From G965216255 sp965216255 (GTDB lineage Bacteria > Bacteroidota > Rhodothermia > Rhodothermales > Bin80), in the NCBI GenBank assembly GCA_965216255.1, contig OZ244148.1, positions 1,240,001 through 1,304,000 on the forward strand: DNA of 64,000 bases. Direction: 5' to 3'. A program made the position numbers and the translations under genes. The stretch's first letter is position 1. Each line of letters begins with the position of its first letter. The notes beneath the pieces were generated by a model. It had not been told where the DNA came from, did not search any database, and saw only the letters and a program-made list of their open reading frames with translations. Below are positions 49,430 to 58,369 of this stretch, in pieces.

Positions 49430-49720
49430 AATCTTTTTCGTCGAACAATGCCGCCTCGAATCTCGGCCTTCCTTCTTAACGTGATCTTGATTGTCGTCGA
49501 TCCCAATTGTTGTTGACGTTAATCAGCCGGTAATCTCGAACGCTGTGCGGACGGCCTCATCGTCTGCCCGCTCCACCAGCGTGCGCATCCACGGCATGGG
49601 AAACCTCTCTTCCCGAAACTCCTGGATGGCCTCTTTCTCATCCATCATGGCAACGCTCAATATGTCAAACGTAGTGGCCACCCGGCGCAAAGGCAATCCC
49701 CTGCGCAGCATGAAGGCGAT
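49430..49720 (-). pseudogene. Thioredoxin/TlpA-like protein remnant
   Basis: Minus-strand codons read FDILSV..DEKEAIQEFREERFPMPWMRTLVER..DEAVRTAFEITG, then a TGA at 49523-49525, then LTSTTIGIDDNQ in the same frame. The pattern (conserved Asp-Glu, MPW, FE.TG.PTT..ID) resembles the second half of TlpA-like thioredoxin-fold proteins. The N-terminal part with the CxxC is missing because an IS fragment abuts at about 49715. It is a doubly damaged remnant. Confidence 0.4.
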
Positions 49721-50342
49721 CAGCTTGCGTGTAGGGAAGCTCATCGGCAAGTGGAAGATGGAAAAGCATTTTGATCTGGACATTAAGGAAGGCTTCTTCG
49801 GCTACCAACGCGACGCGGACTCCAAAGCCAGCAAAGCGTCCCTGGACGGCATGTATGCCATCCGCAGTAGCCTCAGAGCCGACTGCGGAAGAGGTGATTA
49901 CAAGCGGCTCAGCGCTGTAGAGCAGGCCTTCCGGAGCCTCAAGACCGTGGACCTCAAAGTAGGGCCCATCCACCACTACAGGGCCCCGAGAGTCATCTGC
50001 CACGTCTTTCTGTGCATGCTGGCTTACTTCGTGGAATGGCACATGAAGCAGCGTCTGGCTCCGATACTCTTTGCCGAAGATGACGCGAAAGGCAAGAAGG
50101 CTGCCCGTCGTAGTATCATCCATGCGGCAGGACGTTCGCCCTCGGCAGAGCAGAAAGCCCGCTCCGAACGGACGCAGCACAAGGCGTTGAGCTTTGCCGC
50201 CCTCATGGCGCATCTGGGCACGCTATGAGGGCATCAGGTAGAGCCGCTGATCGGCAAGAAGCGCGTCTCTTTTACGATGCTTGGAGCGATGACCGACCTG
50301 CAGGCCCGCGCCTTCGAATTGCTGAGAGTGAAGATTCGGTAG
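49720..50342 (+). pseudogene. IS1634-family transposase C-terminal fragment
   Basis: From about 49734 the frame reads GKLIGKWKMEKHFDLDIKEGFFGYQRD, then SAVEQAFRSLKTVDLKVGPIHHY (containing the catalytic Glu) and HVFLCMLAYFVEWHMKQRLAPILF, all characteristic of one IS1634 subgroup. After ALMAHLGTL near 50228 the frame breaks. The last codons (FTMLGAMTDLQARAFELLRVKIR) lie in another frame ending TAG at 50340-50342. The N-terminal half of the element is absent. It disrupts the thioredoxin-like remnant on the other strand. Confidence 0.7.
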
Positions 50343-50831
50343 CGACTCTACCCAGTAAAGTACCTTTCTCGGGTAAGATCTTCTTTAACATGGGGTCATT
50401 GGTGGCCCCATGTACTTAGGAGTATAGTTCAATCGTCATTATTAATATCGGTATGAATCCCGGTATATCTTCAATAAATTAGGTTCGCAAAAAGGGGAAC
50501 TTCCGTTCAAACATATGGTCGATCTCATGGCGAACTCAGCAGCGTTTATCGTAACACAGGCTCACCTGCACGCAGCCGTAACTACGGTGTACAGGGGCCT
50601 TGAACACTCTCCGGCATTACTAAAGCCCCAGGCGGGAGGACAGGCATATACCACATGCTCCCCTACGCAGTTGGCTGACTTACCTGTGCACGGACCTCGT
50701 AATTCCCCCGGCCTCTCCCGGAGACAAACGCTCAATAAGTGTCTCGGAACCTGGTTGTGGGTAGATACAATAATTCCCATAACTTACCAAGATGTACGAG
50801 CCCACGTGCATGGCCGGCAGGCGATGTCCGG
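50343..50831. other. Intergenic region, no gene recognised
   Basis: About 490 bp between IS debris and the end of the minus-strand cytochrome cluster. A 124-codon plus-strand frame (50515-50889) has no family features and overlaps the next gene antisense, so it was not called. Confidence 0.4.
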
Positions 50832-51302
50832 CTACATTCCTAATCGCCCCTTCACTTCATCCATCACCTTGGCAGTAATCTCGGCATAGCCGCGTTCACG
50901 TGCATATTCCGCTACTTGCTTTCGTACTGCGGGCTGCACGAAGCTCGGAATCGCAGCTATGCGCTCCTCTGCCTCGGCTGTCCAAGCTGGCGTATCCGAA
51001 GTTTCGTACGCCGCCGCTACCACCCCGGTAAAGGGGCACCGGGATCCAGACGTCGGATTCGCCTCAGCTTTCTGCCCAGTTAAGGAAGCGCGCAGCATCT
51101 CCATGGGCTGTGCCTCACCCATTTGCCCGCCAATCTTCACCCCCAACGAGCGCACCATCTGGGTTTCCATCTTGTTGGTGAGCATGGCGATATCACGGTG
51201 GCATGCCGGGCAGCGGTATACAATCGACATGCTGCCACCGTCAGGCCCCAATGCCTCCTGCAGCAGCATGGGTTCATCACAGGGTACGCAGAGAAATTTC
51301 AT
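50832..51302 (-). CDS. Zinc-ribbon protein with C-terminal PCP_red-like domain
   Basis: 156 residues. The N-terminus has a zinc-ribbon pair (CVPC ... CPAC). The C-terminus (about 105-153) reads AWTAEAEERIAAIPSFVQPAVRKQVAEYARERGY.EITAKVMDE. This follows the pattern W...A..R...IP.FVR..V....E.YA...G...IT..VM known as PCP_red from subunit B of light-independent protochlorophyllide reductase. No photosynthesis genes are present. It is the last gene of the cluster, 17 bp after the Mrp-type ATPase. The domain is probably a small helical module that binds a cofactor, protein or Fe-S partner; its function here is unknown. Confidence 0.75.
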   Translation of the reverse strand: MKFLCVPCDEPMLLQEALGPDGGSMSIVYRCPACHRDIAMLTNKMETQMVRSLGVKIGGQMGEAQPMEMLRASLTGQKAEANPTSGSRCPFTGVVAAAYETSDTPAWTAEAEERIAAIPSFVQPAVRKQVAEYARERGYAEITAKVMDEVKGRLGM

Positions 51303-51319
51303 GGGTGAACGGGCTGGTA

Positions 51320-52207
51320 TTAGGTGAGGCTGGTATATAGCAATTTACTCAGATTAACCAAGGCGTCACCTGCGCTACTTCCTGGCGCATATTCCAGAAA
51401 CGACATTCCGAAATCGGCACAGGTGGCTATCCGAGGATCAAACGGAACGGATCCCAGAAACGGGATGCCGTGCGCTCTTGCCACTTCCTCCGAGGTGCGC
51501 TCCGACGGAAACAATGCTTCTGCATGCCCGCACCGGGAGCAGGCATAACGCCCCATATTGTCCACAAGCCCAAGTACCCGCACACGGCATACTTCCAGCG
51601 CCATGGTAACGGAGCGCTCAACCACCAGATGCGATACCGCACTGCCTACCGTCACCACGACGGCACCCGACATCTTAGGAAGAAGATCTGCAAGATTGGC
51701 AAGCCTGTCTCCGCCTGGAGCAAGGTCTACAAAGAGTACATCAAGCCTTCCCCATTCAGTATCCGCAAGCAGCTCCCGGAGCGCGCCCATTTCCACCATA
51801 GGTCGCCACGTATAGGCGCCCTTCTGAGACGGCGCATCCCATAGAACGGGTGTGGTGTCATCGGGAAGGAACAGGTCCATGGACATCACCCGTATGCCTG
51901 ACTTGGCGATGGCGGGAGCTACGCCCGAAGATTGCGCACGTGGCGTAAAGCTTCGCACACCCGTCATCTTGGGGATGGACGCTCCGTTTATGTCCGCATC
52001 CAGAATGCCGACGGAAAGGCCCTCGCGCACGAGTGCATCGGCCACATTTACCGTAACCGTGCTCTTTCCCACTCCTCCCTTGCCGCTCATTACGGCAATA
52101 ACATGCTCTACGTCCGCAAGGCGATCCCGCAAGCGACGCTGTTGGCGCGTGACCTGCCCTACTACGTCGGATCCGCCGTCGGAGGCAATATCGTGATAGG
52201 ACTTCAC
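51320..52207 (-). CDS. Mrp/NBP35-type P-loop ATPase
   Basis: 295 residues starting at GTG 52207, whose GTGA overlaps the stop of the upstream gene (52206-52204). The deviant Walker A motif GKGGVGKSTVTVN is near residue 42-54. The family block DADINGASIPKMTG and the pair CSRC (in YACSRCGHAEALFP), used by Mrp/ApbC proteins to hold a transferable Fe-S cluster, are present. FLGSVPFDPRIATCADFG is also typical. It lacks the N-terminal DUF59 domain. It likely acts as an Fe-S cluster carrier or assembly factor for the cytochrome/radical-SAM/ferredoxin cluster it sits in. Confidence 0.85.
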   Translation of the reverse strand: MKSYHDIASDGGSDVVGQVTRQQRRLRDRLADVEHVIAVMSGKGGVGKSTVTVNVADALVREGLSVGILDADINGASIPKMTGVRSFTPRAQSSGVAPAIAKSGIRVMSMDLFLPDDTTPVLWDAPSQKGAYTWRPMVEMGALRELLADTEWGRLDVLFVDLAPGGDRLANLADLLPKMSGAVVVTVGSAVSHLVVERSVTMALEVCRVRVLGLVDNMGRYACSRCGHAEALFPSERTSEEVARAHGIPFLGSVPFDPRIATCADFGMSFLEYAPGSSAGDALVNLSKLLYTSLT

Positions 52208-54108
52208 GACTCCGCCTGTTCCCGCATCATTTCTTCCATGAGTTTGAGACCTTCTCTGATCCCCTCCTCAGTGATGCCAAGCGTGATTAGCGTGCTATTC
52301 CTGTTCCGTGCGACCGCTTCCACGCGGTCCTTGGTGCGGCTGCGCATGAACCCTTCCGGGACCCGGTCAAGGCGAGCCTTCGCCCTGGGTGTCCACATAA
52401 AGTCACCGTCTTGAATAAGCTCCTCCAATGCCGGCCGGGAAGGCACATTGCGAGAAGCGTCGCCATTCGGGCCGGGTGACTTGAGAGCGCCTCGGCTGCT
52501 TAGGTATTTCGTGTCCTCGTAGTGCGCGTCCGTAACGGATAACACCATGTCTCGCGAAATGGTGGGAATGCGCTGAACCCGCGCACGCTTTTCAATTTGT
52601 GCCCTCGCGCGCCGCATCTGGTAGCCGTCGGGCACCTTGCGCAGCTCCTCCCGGGCCTCTTTCGACCACTTCAGCTTCACGTCGTCGAAGGTAGCGCTTT
52701 CCTCCACTCCACCCTCCAGCGGTATGAGCTTTTCTATGGCCTCCTTATCCAGTTTCTGGAACACTTCCCGACCCGCGCCGCACACCGCGCATTTTACGGG
52801 CTCGAAATCGCGCGCAGCATAGCCACACTGGGCACATACGTACGTCACCGAGTCCGACGCCTCGATTTCGGCCGCCGCCGCATCTTCCGCTATGATGCCC
52901 ATCTTGACCATCGAAGAGCGCGGCAGGATGTTCCCCATGGCCTGCTCCACAATCTTGCGCGTAATTACGCTATGGCCACGCTCCATCGCCCACCGGTGGA
53001 TCGTCGTGCGGGCAATGCCGCGGGCAAATTCCGGCGCCGTATTGAGAATTCGTGTCGCGGGCTCAGACCAGATCATGCTCGCTTCTGCGCTCACGTCCAC
53101 GGGCGGCGTATACCGCTGGCTGGACAAGAGAACGTTGCACGGCACCTGCCGCAGCAGATTTTCCGTGTTACTTCCTATGTCCATGTCCGTGTCGCTATGC
53201 ACGCCAATGCGTCCCAGCACCAGCAGCCAGGGCTCTTCCCGGCGAACGTACTGGAGCATTTTCTCGAACGCCTTGCCGTCCAGGAGCGTAATCTTGAGAT
53301 CCACGCCCTCTTCCTCGGCTATGCGCCGGGCCACTTCCAGGTGCGACTGATAAATCTTTGCCAGTCCCGTATCAATAACTTCCTCGTGCAGCTGCTCCTG
53401 CTCCTTAAACCGAAATACCTTGGAGGCCTTTTCCGTCAGAACGTTCACGATGCTGTTGAACATCGCGTAGTGCAGGTACGGATCATACACCGAGACCGCC
53501 TCAACCTGCCGGCCTAGCCTTCGGCCAAGTGCGAGCGCGGTCTTCAGGCCGGCAAAGGACTCCGGACTGCCGTCAATGCCCACCACGATGCTTCCCTTAT
53601 CCAGGCTCTTGTCGGGCTCCAGCTGCTTTATCACCAAGGTGTCGGTGCGCACGCGGCGGGTTACCCGTTCGCAGACACTTCCGAGTACGCTATCCTTGAC
53701 CGCGCCAAGGCCCAAAGCACCCAGAATGACCAGGTCGTACCCACTGTCCTCTATGTCTTGGACGATGACTTTCCAGTTCTTGCCGTCATACATCTTGGGC
53801 TCGAACGCAACGCCGGCTTCCTTGCACCGCTTGTCCGCCACCACGAGATATGAATCGGAAATCAACTCCAGCCCCATGGTGATCAGCGTATCATGAATCT
53901 TGCGCTGCTTCTCCATGGCGTCTTCCACCAGGTATTCCTCCGGCAGCGTGTATTCCATCTGCTTGAACCGGTAATCGTGCATGCGCGCCGCATAGGCGTG
54001 GCTACCCACGATGGATGCGTCAAACTCTTGGGCAAGTTCGACGGCTAAATCAACGGCACAGATGGAATGCTCCGAATTGTCTACCGGTACGAAAATTTTC
54101 TTATACAT
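52204..54108 (-). CDS. Double UspA protein with rubredoxin-like zinc ribbon and three PCP_red-like domains
   Basis: 634 residues. Two universal-stress-protein domains come first, each with the ATP-binding pattern G-x2-G-x9-G-S: GALGLGAVKDSVLGS at about 131-145 and GRIGVHSDTDMDIGS at about 296-310. A PCP_red-like segment follows (IWSEPATRILNTAPEFARGIARTT). Then a rubredoxin-like zinc ribbon (CAQCGYA...CAVCGAG) and two more PCP_red-like segments (LKWSKEAREELRKVPDGYQMRRAR and MWTPRAKARLDRVPEGFMRSRTK). The combination is unusual; I know no characterised protein with it. It could couple ATP binding or stress signalling to maturation or turnover of the redox proteins encoded upstream. That is inference. 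Confidence 0.8.
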   Translation of the reverse strand: MYKKIFVPVDNSEHSICAVDLAVELAQEFDASIVGSHAYAARMHDYRFKQMEYTLPEEYLVEDAMEKQRKIHDTLITMGLELISDSYLVVADKRCKEAGVAFEPKMYDGKNWKVIVQDIEDSGYDLVILGALGLGAVKDSVLGSVCERVTRRVRTDTLVIKQLEPDKSLDKGSIVVGIDGSPESFAGLKTALALGRRLGRQVEAVSVYDPYLHYAMFNSIVNVLTEKASKVFRFKEQEQLHEEVIDTGLAKIYQSHLEVARRIAEEEGVDLKITLLDGKAFEKMLQYVRREEPWLLVLGRIGVHSDTDMDIGSNTENLLRQVPCNVLLSSQRYTPPVDVSAEASMIWSEPATRILNTAPEFARGIARTTIHRWAMERGHSVITRKIVEQAMGNILPRSSMVKMGIIAEDAAAAEIEASDSVTYVCAQCGYAARDFEPVKCAVCGAGREVFQKLDKEAIEKLIPLEGGVEESATFDDVKLKWSKEAREELRKVPDGYQMRRARAQIEKRARVQRIPTISRDMVLSVTDAHYEDTKYLSSRGALKSPGPNGDASRNVPSRPALEELIQDGDFMWTPRAKARLDRVPEGFMRSRTKDRVEAVARNRNSTLITLGITEEGIREGLKLMEEMMREQAES

Positions 54109-54193
54109 AAGGCCTCCTGGTGCGTCCGAACGATGCCGGGCCGCACGATTGATACCGCCAAGTCCCCAAAATGTCGCAGGGTATGAACATCCC

Positions 54194-54532
54194 TCAGTAG
54201 ATATACGCCATCCGATCCTGGACGTATTGCAGCCGGCCTATGACGTAGGAAAGTGCGGTACTATCGCGCTCGCCCCGCACAAACGCCGCTGCGAGAAGGG
54301 CCGCGGCCAGATGCTTACCGCACCCGGTCACCTGTTGCGGCTCTACCTCTGCCACGCAACCGACAAAGCGCCGGAGTTCATGCCTGGCCACTACCAGCGT
54401 GTTGCGCTCTTGCGTAGACCGCCCGTCCTCCGCCAGAACCTGCGCCAGGCGCGAGATTTCGAGCCCCAGAATGGAGGGCGTCATCTGCCGGAATTCCTCC
54501 CAACTGAGGAACTGGATTTCGTTTTCAACCAT
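54194..54532 (-). CDS. Small hypothetical protein between ferredoxin and UspA genes
   Basis: 112 residues from the ATG at 54532, which overlaps the ferredoxin stop by one base (TGATG), a translational-coupling arrangement. A GTG one codon upstream is also possible. The protein is helical and soluble, with two Cys (VGCVAEVEPQQVTGCGK) that might bind a cofactor. I do not recognise the family. Its fixed position directly behind the ferredoxin suggests a partner role. Confidence 0.6.
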   Translation of the reverse strand: MVENEIQFLSWEEFRQMTPSILGLEISRLAQVLAEDGRSTQERNTLVVARHELRRFVGCVAEVEPQQVTGCGKHLAAALLAAAFVRGERDSTALSYVIGRLQYVQDRMAYIY

Positions 54533-54723
54533 CACACCTCCTCGGGCTCTGTTTCCTCTACAGGAACGATGGCATTAAAGTCGCACATGACCAGGCACTC
54601 TTCGAAGTCGCAGCACGTGTCGTCAATGACATAAATGGGGTCGCCCTCTGATATTGCCGAAATCGGGCATACGTCTAGGCATAGGTCGCACCCCGTACAG
54701 GCGTCTGTAATGGTATACGGCAT
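54532..54723 (-). CDS. Two [4Fe-4S] ferredoxin
   Basis: 63 residues. The first cluster motif is classic (ACTGCDLCLDVCP). The second is atypical, with the Cys set CC...C...C spread over DDTCCDFEECLVMC, resembling small 2[4Fe-4S] ferredoxins with an altered second motif. The C-terminus is very acidic (EETEPEEV). It lies 5 bp after the radical SAM gene, so it is a plausible electron donor for it. Confidence 0.85.
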   Translation of the reverse strand: MPYTITDACTGCDLCLDVCPISAISEGDPIYVIDDTCCDFEECLVMCDFNAIVPVEETEPEEV

Positions 54724-54728
54724 GCCGT

Positions 54729-55985
54729 TTAGACGAGGTGGCCGGGCGTGGATGAGGGCTGCGGAGCCCGCTCAAAACTACTCCGACGTGTCATGCCGGA
54801 CAGGGCCCCCGTCATCACCTCCGGTGTAATGCGAGAGATGCCGTGGCGCTCTGCATACGCTTCAACCCCCTTGCGCGTCTTGTCGCGGATGAACAAAATG
54901 GGTATCCGCTCCAGCCTGCTTTGGGCGGCTTCACCCCAGACAAAAGACATCTTCCCCAGCGGCTCCCCGGTTGGCTGATACGTGCAGGCAGGATCCTCCT
55001 GCAGGTAATCACCCGTTGCGGCATAGGCCCGGCAACGGCACCCCCCGCATATCTCACTGAATTCGCACCGGCCACAGCGCCCCTTTAGCTGCCGCAAATC
55101 CCGGAGCTCCTTAAAGACGGGCGCACTACGCCATATGTTGGAAAAGGACTGCGCGAGCACGTTGCCCGCCACCACGGTCATGTACGGGCACGGCGTTACG
55201 TCTCCCTCCGGGGTAATACGGCAATACTGGGTGGCGGCCATACATCCGCCGCTTTCCATTCCTCCCAGGCCCCTGGCATAGGCAATCTGCTTAAACTGCG
55301 GCGCACATTTGGAGCGAACGAGCATCGGCCTGTAGTCGTCCTGCATTTCTACCAGGCGTGCCAGCATCGCTTCCGTTCGTCCCGCAGAGAGATCCGTCAT
55401 TTGCTTGCCACGCCCCGTCTGCACCAGGAAATACAGATTGAACGACCACGCTTCCTTCTGCCGGGCGAACGCGAGCAGCTCCGGTATCTCGTCGTAGTTC
55501 TCTTCCATTACCGTCGTCTGCACGAGAACTTCCAGACCGTGCTTGCGACAAATGTCTAGTGCGCGCACGCTGTACTGCCACGCATTCGGACCGCCCCGAA
55601 AGCTGTTGTGCCGGGCAGGATCAATCGAATCGATACTTATGCCCACGCCCTTGACCCCGCATTCCACCATTTTGGCTGCCACCCGGTCCGTCACCAGGAC
55701 CCCATTTGTGCCCATGACCACCCATATCCCCAGACTCGATGCCCGCTCGGCGATGGCGAAGACATCCTTGCGTAGAAGCGGCTCACCGCCGGTAAGTATC
55801 AGCATCTCCGTGCCGAGGGTCTGCATCTCGTCCAGCAGGCCGAGGCACTCTTCTGTCGTGAGTTCCCGCTCCGCCTTGCGGCCCGCTTCCATGTAGCAGT
55901 GCGGGCAGCGCAGGTTGCACTTCTTGGTGAGGTTCCAGGATATGAGGGATGGCTTGTGCTTCACGGCATACTTGGAATAATGCAC
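54729..55985 (-). CDS. Radical SAM/SPASM protein with C-terminal PCP_red-like domain
   Basis: About 418 residues from the GTG at 55985, 8 bp after the upstream stop. An ATG at 56066 in the same frame would overlap the upstream gene by about 70 bp and is less likely. The radical SAM motif CNLRCPHC gives C-x3-C-x2-C near residues 23-30, followed by the GGEP motif (LILTGGEPLLR). The SPASM-like C-terminal cysteines (CAAT..C..TPEGDVTPCPY and CGRCEFSEICGGCRCRA) should hold auxiliary Fe-S clusters. The final part (WGEAAQSRLERIPILFIRDKTRKGVEAYAERHG.SRITPEVM) is PCP_red-like. Heme-biosynthesis SPASM enzymes of the AhbD/NirJ type are the nearest known analogues. A role in modifying heme or a peptide for the clustered cytochromes is plausible but unproven. 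Confidence 0.82.
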   Translation of the reverse strand: MHYSKYAVKHKPSLISWNLTKKCNLRCPHCYMEAGRKAERELTTEECLGLLDEMQTLGTEMLILTGGEPLLRKDVFAIAERASSLGIWVVMGTNGVLVTDRVAAKMVECGVKGVGISIDSIDPARHNSFRGGPNAWQYSVRALDICRKHGLEVLVQTTVMEENYDEIPELLAFARQKEAWSFNLYFLVQTGRGKQMTDLSAGRTEAMLARLVEMQDDYRPMLVRSKCAPQFKQIAYARGLGGMESGGCMAATQYCRITPEGDVTPCPYMTVVAGNVLAQSFSNIWRSAPVFKELRDLRQLKGRCGRCEFSEICGGCRCRAYAATGDYLQEDPACTYQPTGEPLGKMSFVWGEAAQSRLERIPILFIRDKTRKGVEAYAERHGISRITPEVMTGALSGMTRRSSFERAPQPSSTPGHLV

Positions 55986-55993
55986 AGGGAGCT

Positions 55994-57511
55994 CTATGCC
56001 CTTCTCTGCCGCCAGCGTACCAGACCAACCAATCCGATTTCCACAAGCAGCACGATGAGAGCCCACCTGACCATGGGCACGGCGGCGGAACGGGTCTCTA
56101 GCGGCGCCAGGTACACATGATACCAGGAAGAAATTCCCCGCATGTTACCGCGCTCAGCGCTGCGTCCGTCCCACACAGAAAACGAAATGGGCGTAAAGGC
56201 AGACTCCGCTATGTGGAGGCCGCTCGGCCTCTGGCGTGATCCCTTGAAAATGACGGTCCACTCGCCGTCGGCATACTGCAGGTAATGTGCGAGCGTCTCG
56301 TCGGTTTCCTCTATGGCGGAGGAGCCCTTGCCCACATATACTTTCGCCGCCTCTGCAGCCAGATCCGCAAACCAGATGGCCATCGGATTCTTGTCGTCCC
56401 CGAACATGATGTACGGGCGCTCGAGCCCCTTGGGCCTGGCGGCCGGCAACAGGAGCGCGACGGCGTCCGAATACCGGGTGCTGTCCATAACCGCCATGGA
56501 ATCAAACGGCGGCACGTCCATGGCAGGGTGGTTTGAACCCGTGGCCTCGGCTGTCATGTCGTGCCATGACAGCATGAAGGCGATATCTTCCTGGTTGTAC
56601 ACGGCACGGACCTCAACGCCATTGACACCGGGGAAGAACGCCCGGCCCGGCTCGATGACCTGTCCCACGATGGGGAAATATGCCGAAAGAGCGCCATCAA
56701 AAAGTGCAGGCCCGCGCGTAATATCCAGTTCCTCAAGCTGCCCGGCGGCCTCGACGACGGTCCCGTACTCGGGCTCGTCTCGCGAAAGGGACCACACGAA
56801 GTCCACCAGCGCCCAGCGATCGTCCTCGGTGATCGTCTGCGCATAGGAAGGCATCGGCGTGCCGTTTAGCCCGGTCGTAAAGGTCCGGTAAATATCCTCC
56901 CGCGTCGGACTTGCGCGGAAGCTCCACCGCTTGGTCATGTCGGCAGAGCGTATGGGGTAACCCCAGTCATCCGTCAGATCGGGCGCGGAAGGACCGTTAC
57001 CACGGCCGTTCTCGCCGTGGCAGTCCGCGCACTGATTGGCGTCAAACACTTCCTTTCCGCGCATCAGATTTACCTCGTCGTATGCGGGTGCCTTCGGCAC
57101 TTCCACCACTTCCGGCGTACCGTATGGCCCGTCAAAGGCCGCCTCGAAAGTCTTGATGTAGTAGGCGAGGCTGGTGATTTCGGATTCGCTCAGGATGCCT
57201 TCCCAGGCAGGCATGCTCGTATAGGGCATGCCCACCCGAATGCTACGCTTGATGTCTTCCGTCGTGGGGAGCTCACCGCTGGCGGTAGAACGAAACTTGA
57301 AGTTGCCCGAGGTAAAATCACGGGGCGTCGGGCGCAGATACGGCGTAGCCACGCTGGCGGCGTCGCCCTCGTACCCGTGGCAGTGGGAGCACTTTAGGTC
57401 GTAAAGCTCCTTGCCCGCTGCACGCTGCGCGTTGGTGCCAAGATCAGGCTCCTGAGCAAACGCCACAGGCCCCAGGCATAGTGCTGCAAATAGCAGGACG
57501 GATCTCTTCAT
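55994..57511 (-). CDS. Diheme cytochrome c fused to a heme-b-binding (ethylbenzene-dehydrogenase-type) domain, membrane-anchored
   Basis: About 505 residues from ATG 57511 (MKRSVLLFAALCLGPVAFA), giving a signal peptide; the longer frame to 57649 runs into the upstream gene. Two heme c sites are seen: CSHCH (about residue 41) and CADCH (about 160), each with later Met ligand candidates. The region after about 260 (LFDGALSAYFPIVG..., FMLSWHD, EWTVIFKGSR) resembles the heme-b-binding subunit domain of ethylbenzene dehydrogenase/DMSO-reductase-type enzymes. A C-terminal helix (WALIVLLVEIGLVGLV) anchors it. It probably passes electrons between membrane cytochromes and a terminal acceptor. It lies 17 bp after the previous cytochrome gene. 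Confidence 0.82.
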   Translation of the reverse strand: MKRSVLLFAALCLGPVAFAQEPDLGTNAQRAAGKELYDLKCSHCHGYEGDAASVATPYLRPTPRDFTSGNFKFRSTASGELPTTEDIKRSIRVGMPYTSMPAWEGILSESEITSLAYYIKTFEAAFDGPYGTPEVVEVPKAPAYDEVNLMRGKEVFDANQCADCHGENGRGNGPSAPDLTDDWGYPIRSADMTKRWSFRASPTREDIYRTFTTGLNGTPMPSYAQTITEDDRWALVDFVWSLSRDEPEYGTVVEAAGQLEELDITRGPALFDGALSAYFPIVGQVIEPGRAFFPGVNGVEVRAVYNQEDIAFMLSWHDMTAEATGSNHPAMDVPPFDSMAVMDSTRYSDAVALLLPAARPKGLERPYIMFGDDKNPMAIWFADLAAEAAKVYVGKGSSAIEETDETLAHYLQYADGEWTVIFKGSRQRPSGLHIAESAFTPISFSVWDGRSAERGNMRGISSWYHVYLAPLETRSAAVPMVRWALIVLLVEIGLVGLVRWRQRRA

Positions 57512-57528
57512 AGTGGTTCGTGCCTCCG

Positions 57529-58356
57529 TCAATGCGGCATACCCTGGGCACGGGGTTCGAAGCCGGTGTATTCGTAAAGGAAGATGATGACGTCCCATAT
57601 CTCCTCCTCTGTCAGAGACTGCTCCCAGGCCGGCATGGCACTTGACCACGGCGTGGATTCCGAAGGAAGCCCGGGCGCTCCCTTGGCGATGCGCCAGAAC
57701 AGGTACGACTCCTGCAGCATGGCAATGGTCGTTGCGTCATTGAAGTTGGCCGGGATGGGATCGTAACCGTGTGCAAACATGCCGGCTCCCTGCATGTTAT
57801 CGCCGTGGCAGTAGAAGCAGTTCTGAAAATAAATGCGGCGCCCATTGGCTATATGACGCTCAAAGGCCTCCGGGTCTGAAGTATGAAGCTCGCGGTAGGG
57901 GTTGCCTGCCGTAGCCAGATTGATGGACGTGCCCTGGAAATTGATGGAGCCCGGCGGAGGCGGGTGAATGGTCCTGCTACTATTGGGCGGTTGCGGAGGC
58001 GCTGTCATGTCAGAGTAGACCTTCAGCGCAGCAAACAGGGGCAGCGCGAGCACCACCATAAGCAGTGACCAACGGAACTTTCGTTCTACCAGAAAGCTGA
58101 CAATAGCGTGCTTTGCTGCGGCAAGCTCGTCCGCATCCGCTGACAGGTACGTCGCGAGCGCCAGCGTCACAATCGCCATGAAAAGGACGATAATGGAGCT
58201 CGGCAGCGGCGGGTTGACGCCGTAGCTCAGCCCCACAAACAGGGCGCTCCACCAGATAGTTATCCAGGCCAGCCTGTTGAGCTTCAGCCAACGGGTAACC
58301 ACCCATTGGAAAGCTACCAGGATCACGACGATGGCTGACAGGACGAGCGTATTCAT
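57529..58356 (-). CDS. Membrane-anchored monoheme cytochrome c
   Basis: 275 residues. The N-terminal part has four hydrophobic segments (to about residue 115) typical of a membrane domain. A periplasmic cytochrome c domain follows with one CFYCH heme site and a Met ligand candidate in SSAMPAWEQSLTEEEIWDVIIFLYEYTG, the standard class I cytochrome tail. It lies 13 bp downstream of the diheme cytochrome gene. In this set it likely relays electrons toward the CydA-like quinol oxidase or away from it. Confidence 0.82.
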   Translation of the reverse strand: MNTLVLSAIVVILVAFQWVVTRWLKLNRLAWITIWWSALFVGLSYGVNPPLPSSIIVLFMAIVTLALATYLSADADELAAAKHAIVSFLVERKFRWSLLMVVLALPLFAALKVYSDMTAPPQPPNSSRTIHPPPPGSINFQGTSINLATAGNPYRELHTSDPEAFERHIANGRRIYFQNCFYCHGDNMQGAGMFAHGYDPIPANFNDATTIAMLQESYLFWRIAKGAPGLPSESTPWSSAMPAWEQSLTEEEIWDVIIFLYEYTGFEPRAQGMPH

Positions 58357-58369
58357 GAACGGGGGATAC

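Noticed and set aside
50515..50889. 124-codon plus-strand frame as a gene
   Set aside because: It overlaps the 3' end of the zinc-ribbon/PCP_red gene antisense and has no recognisable motif or good ribosome-binding site.
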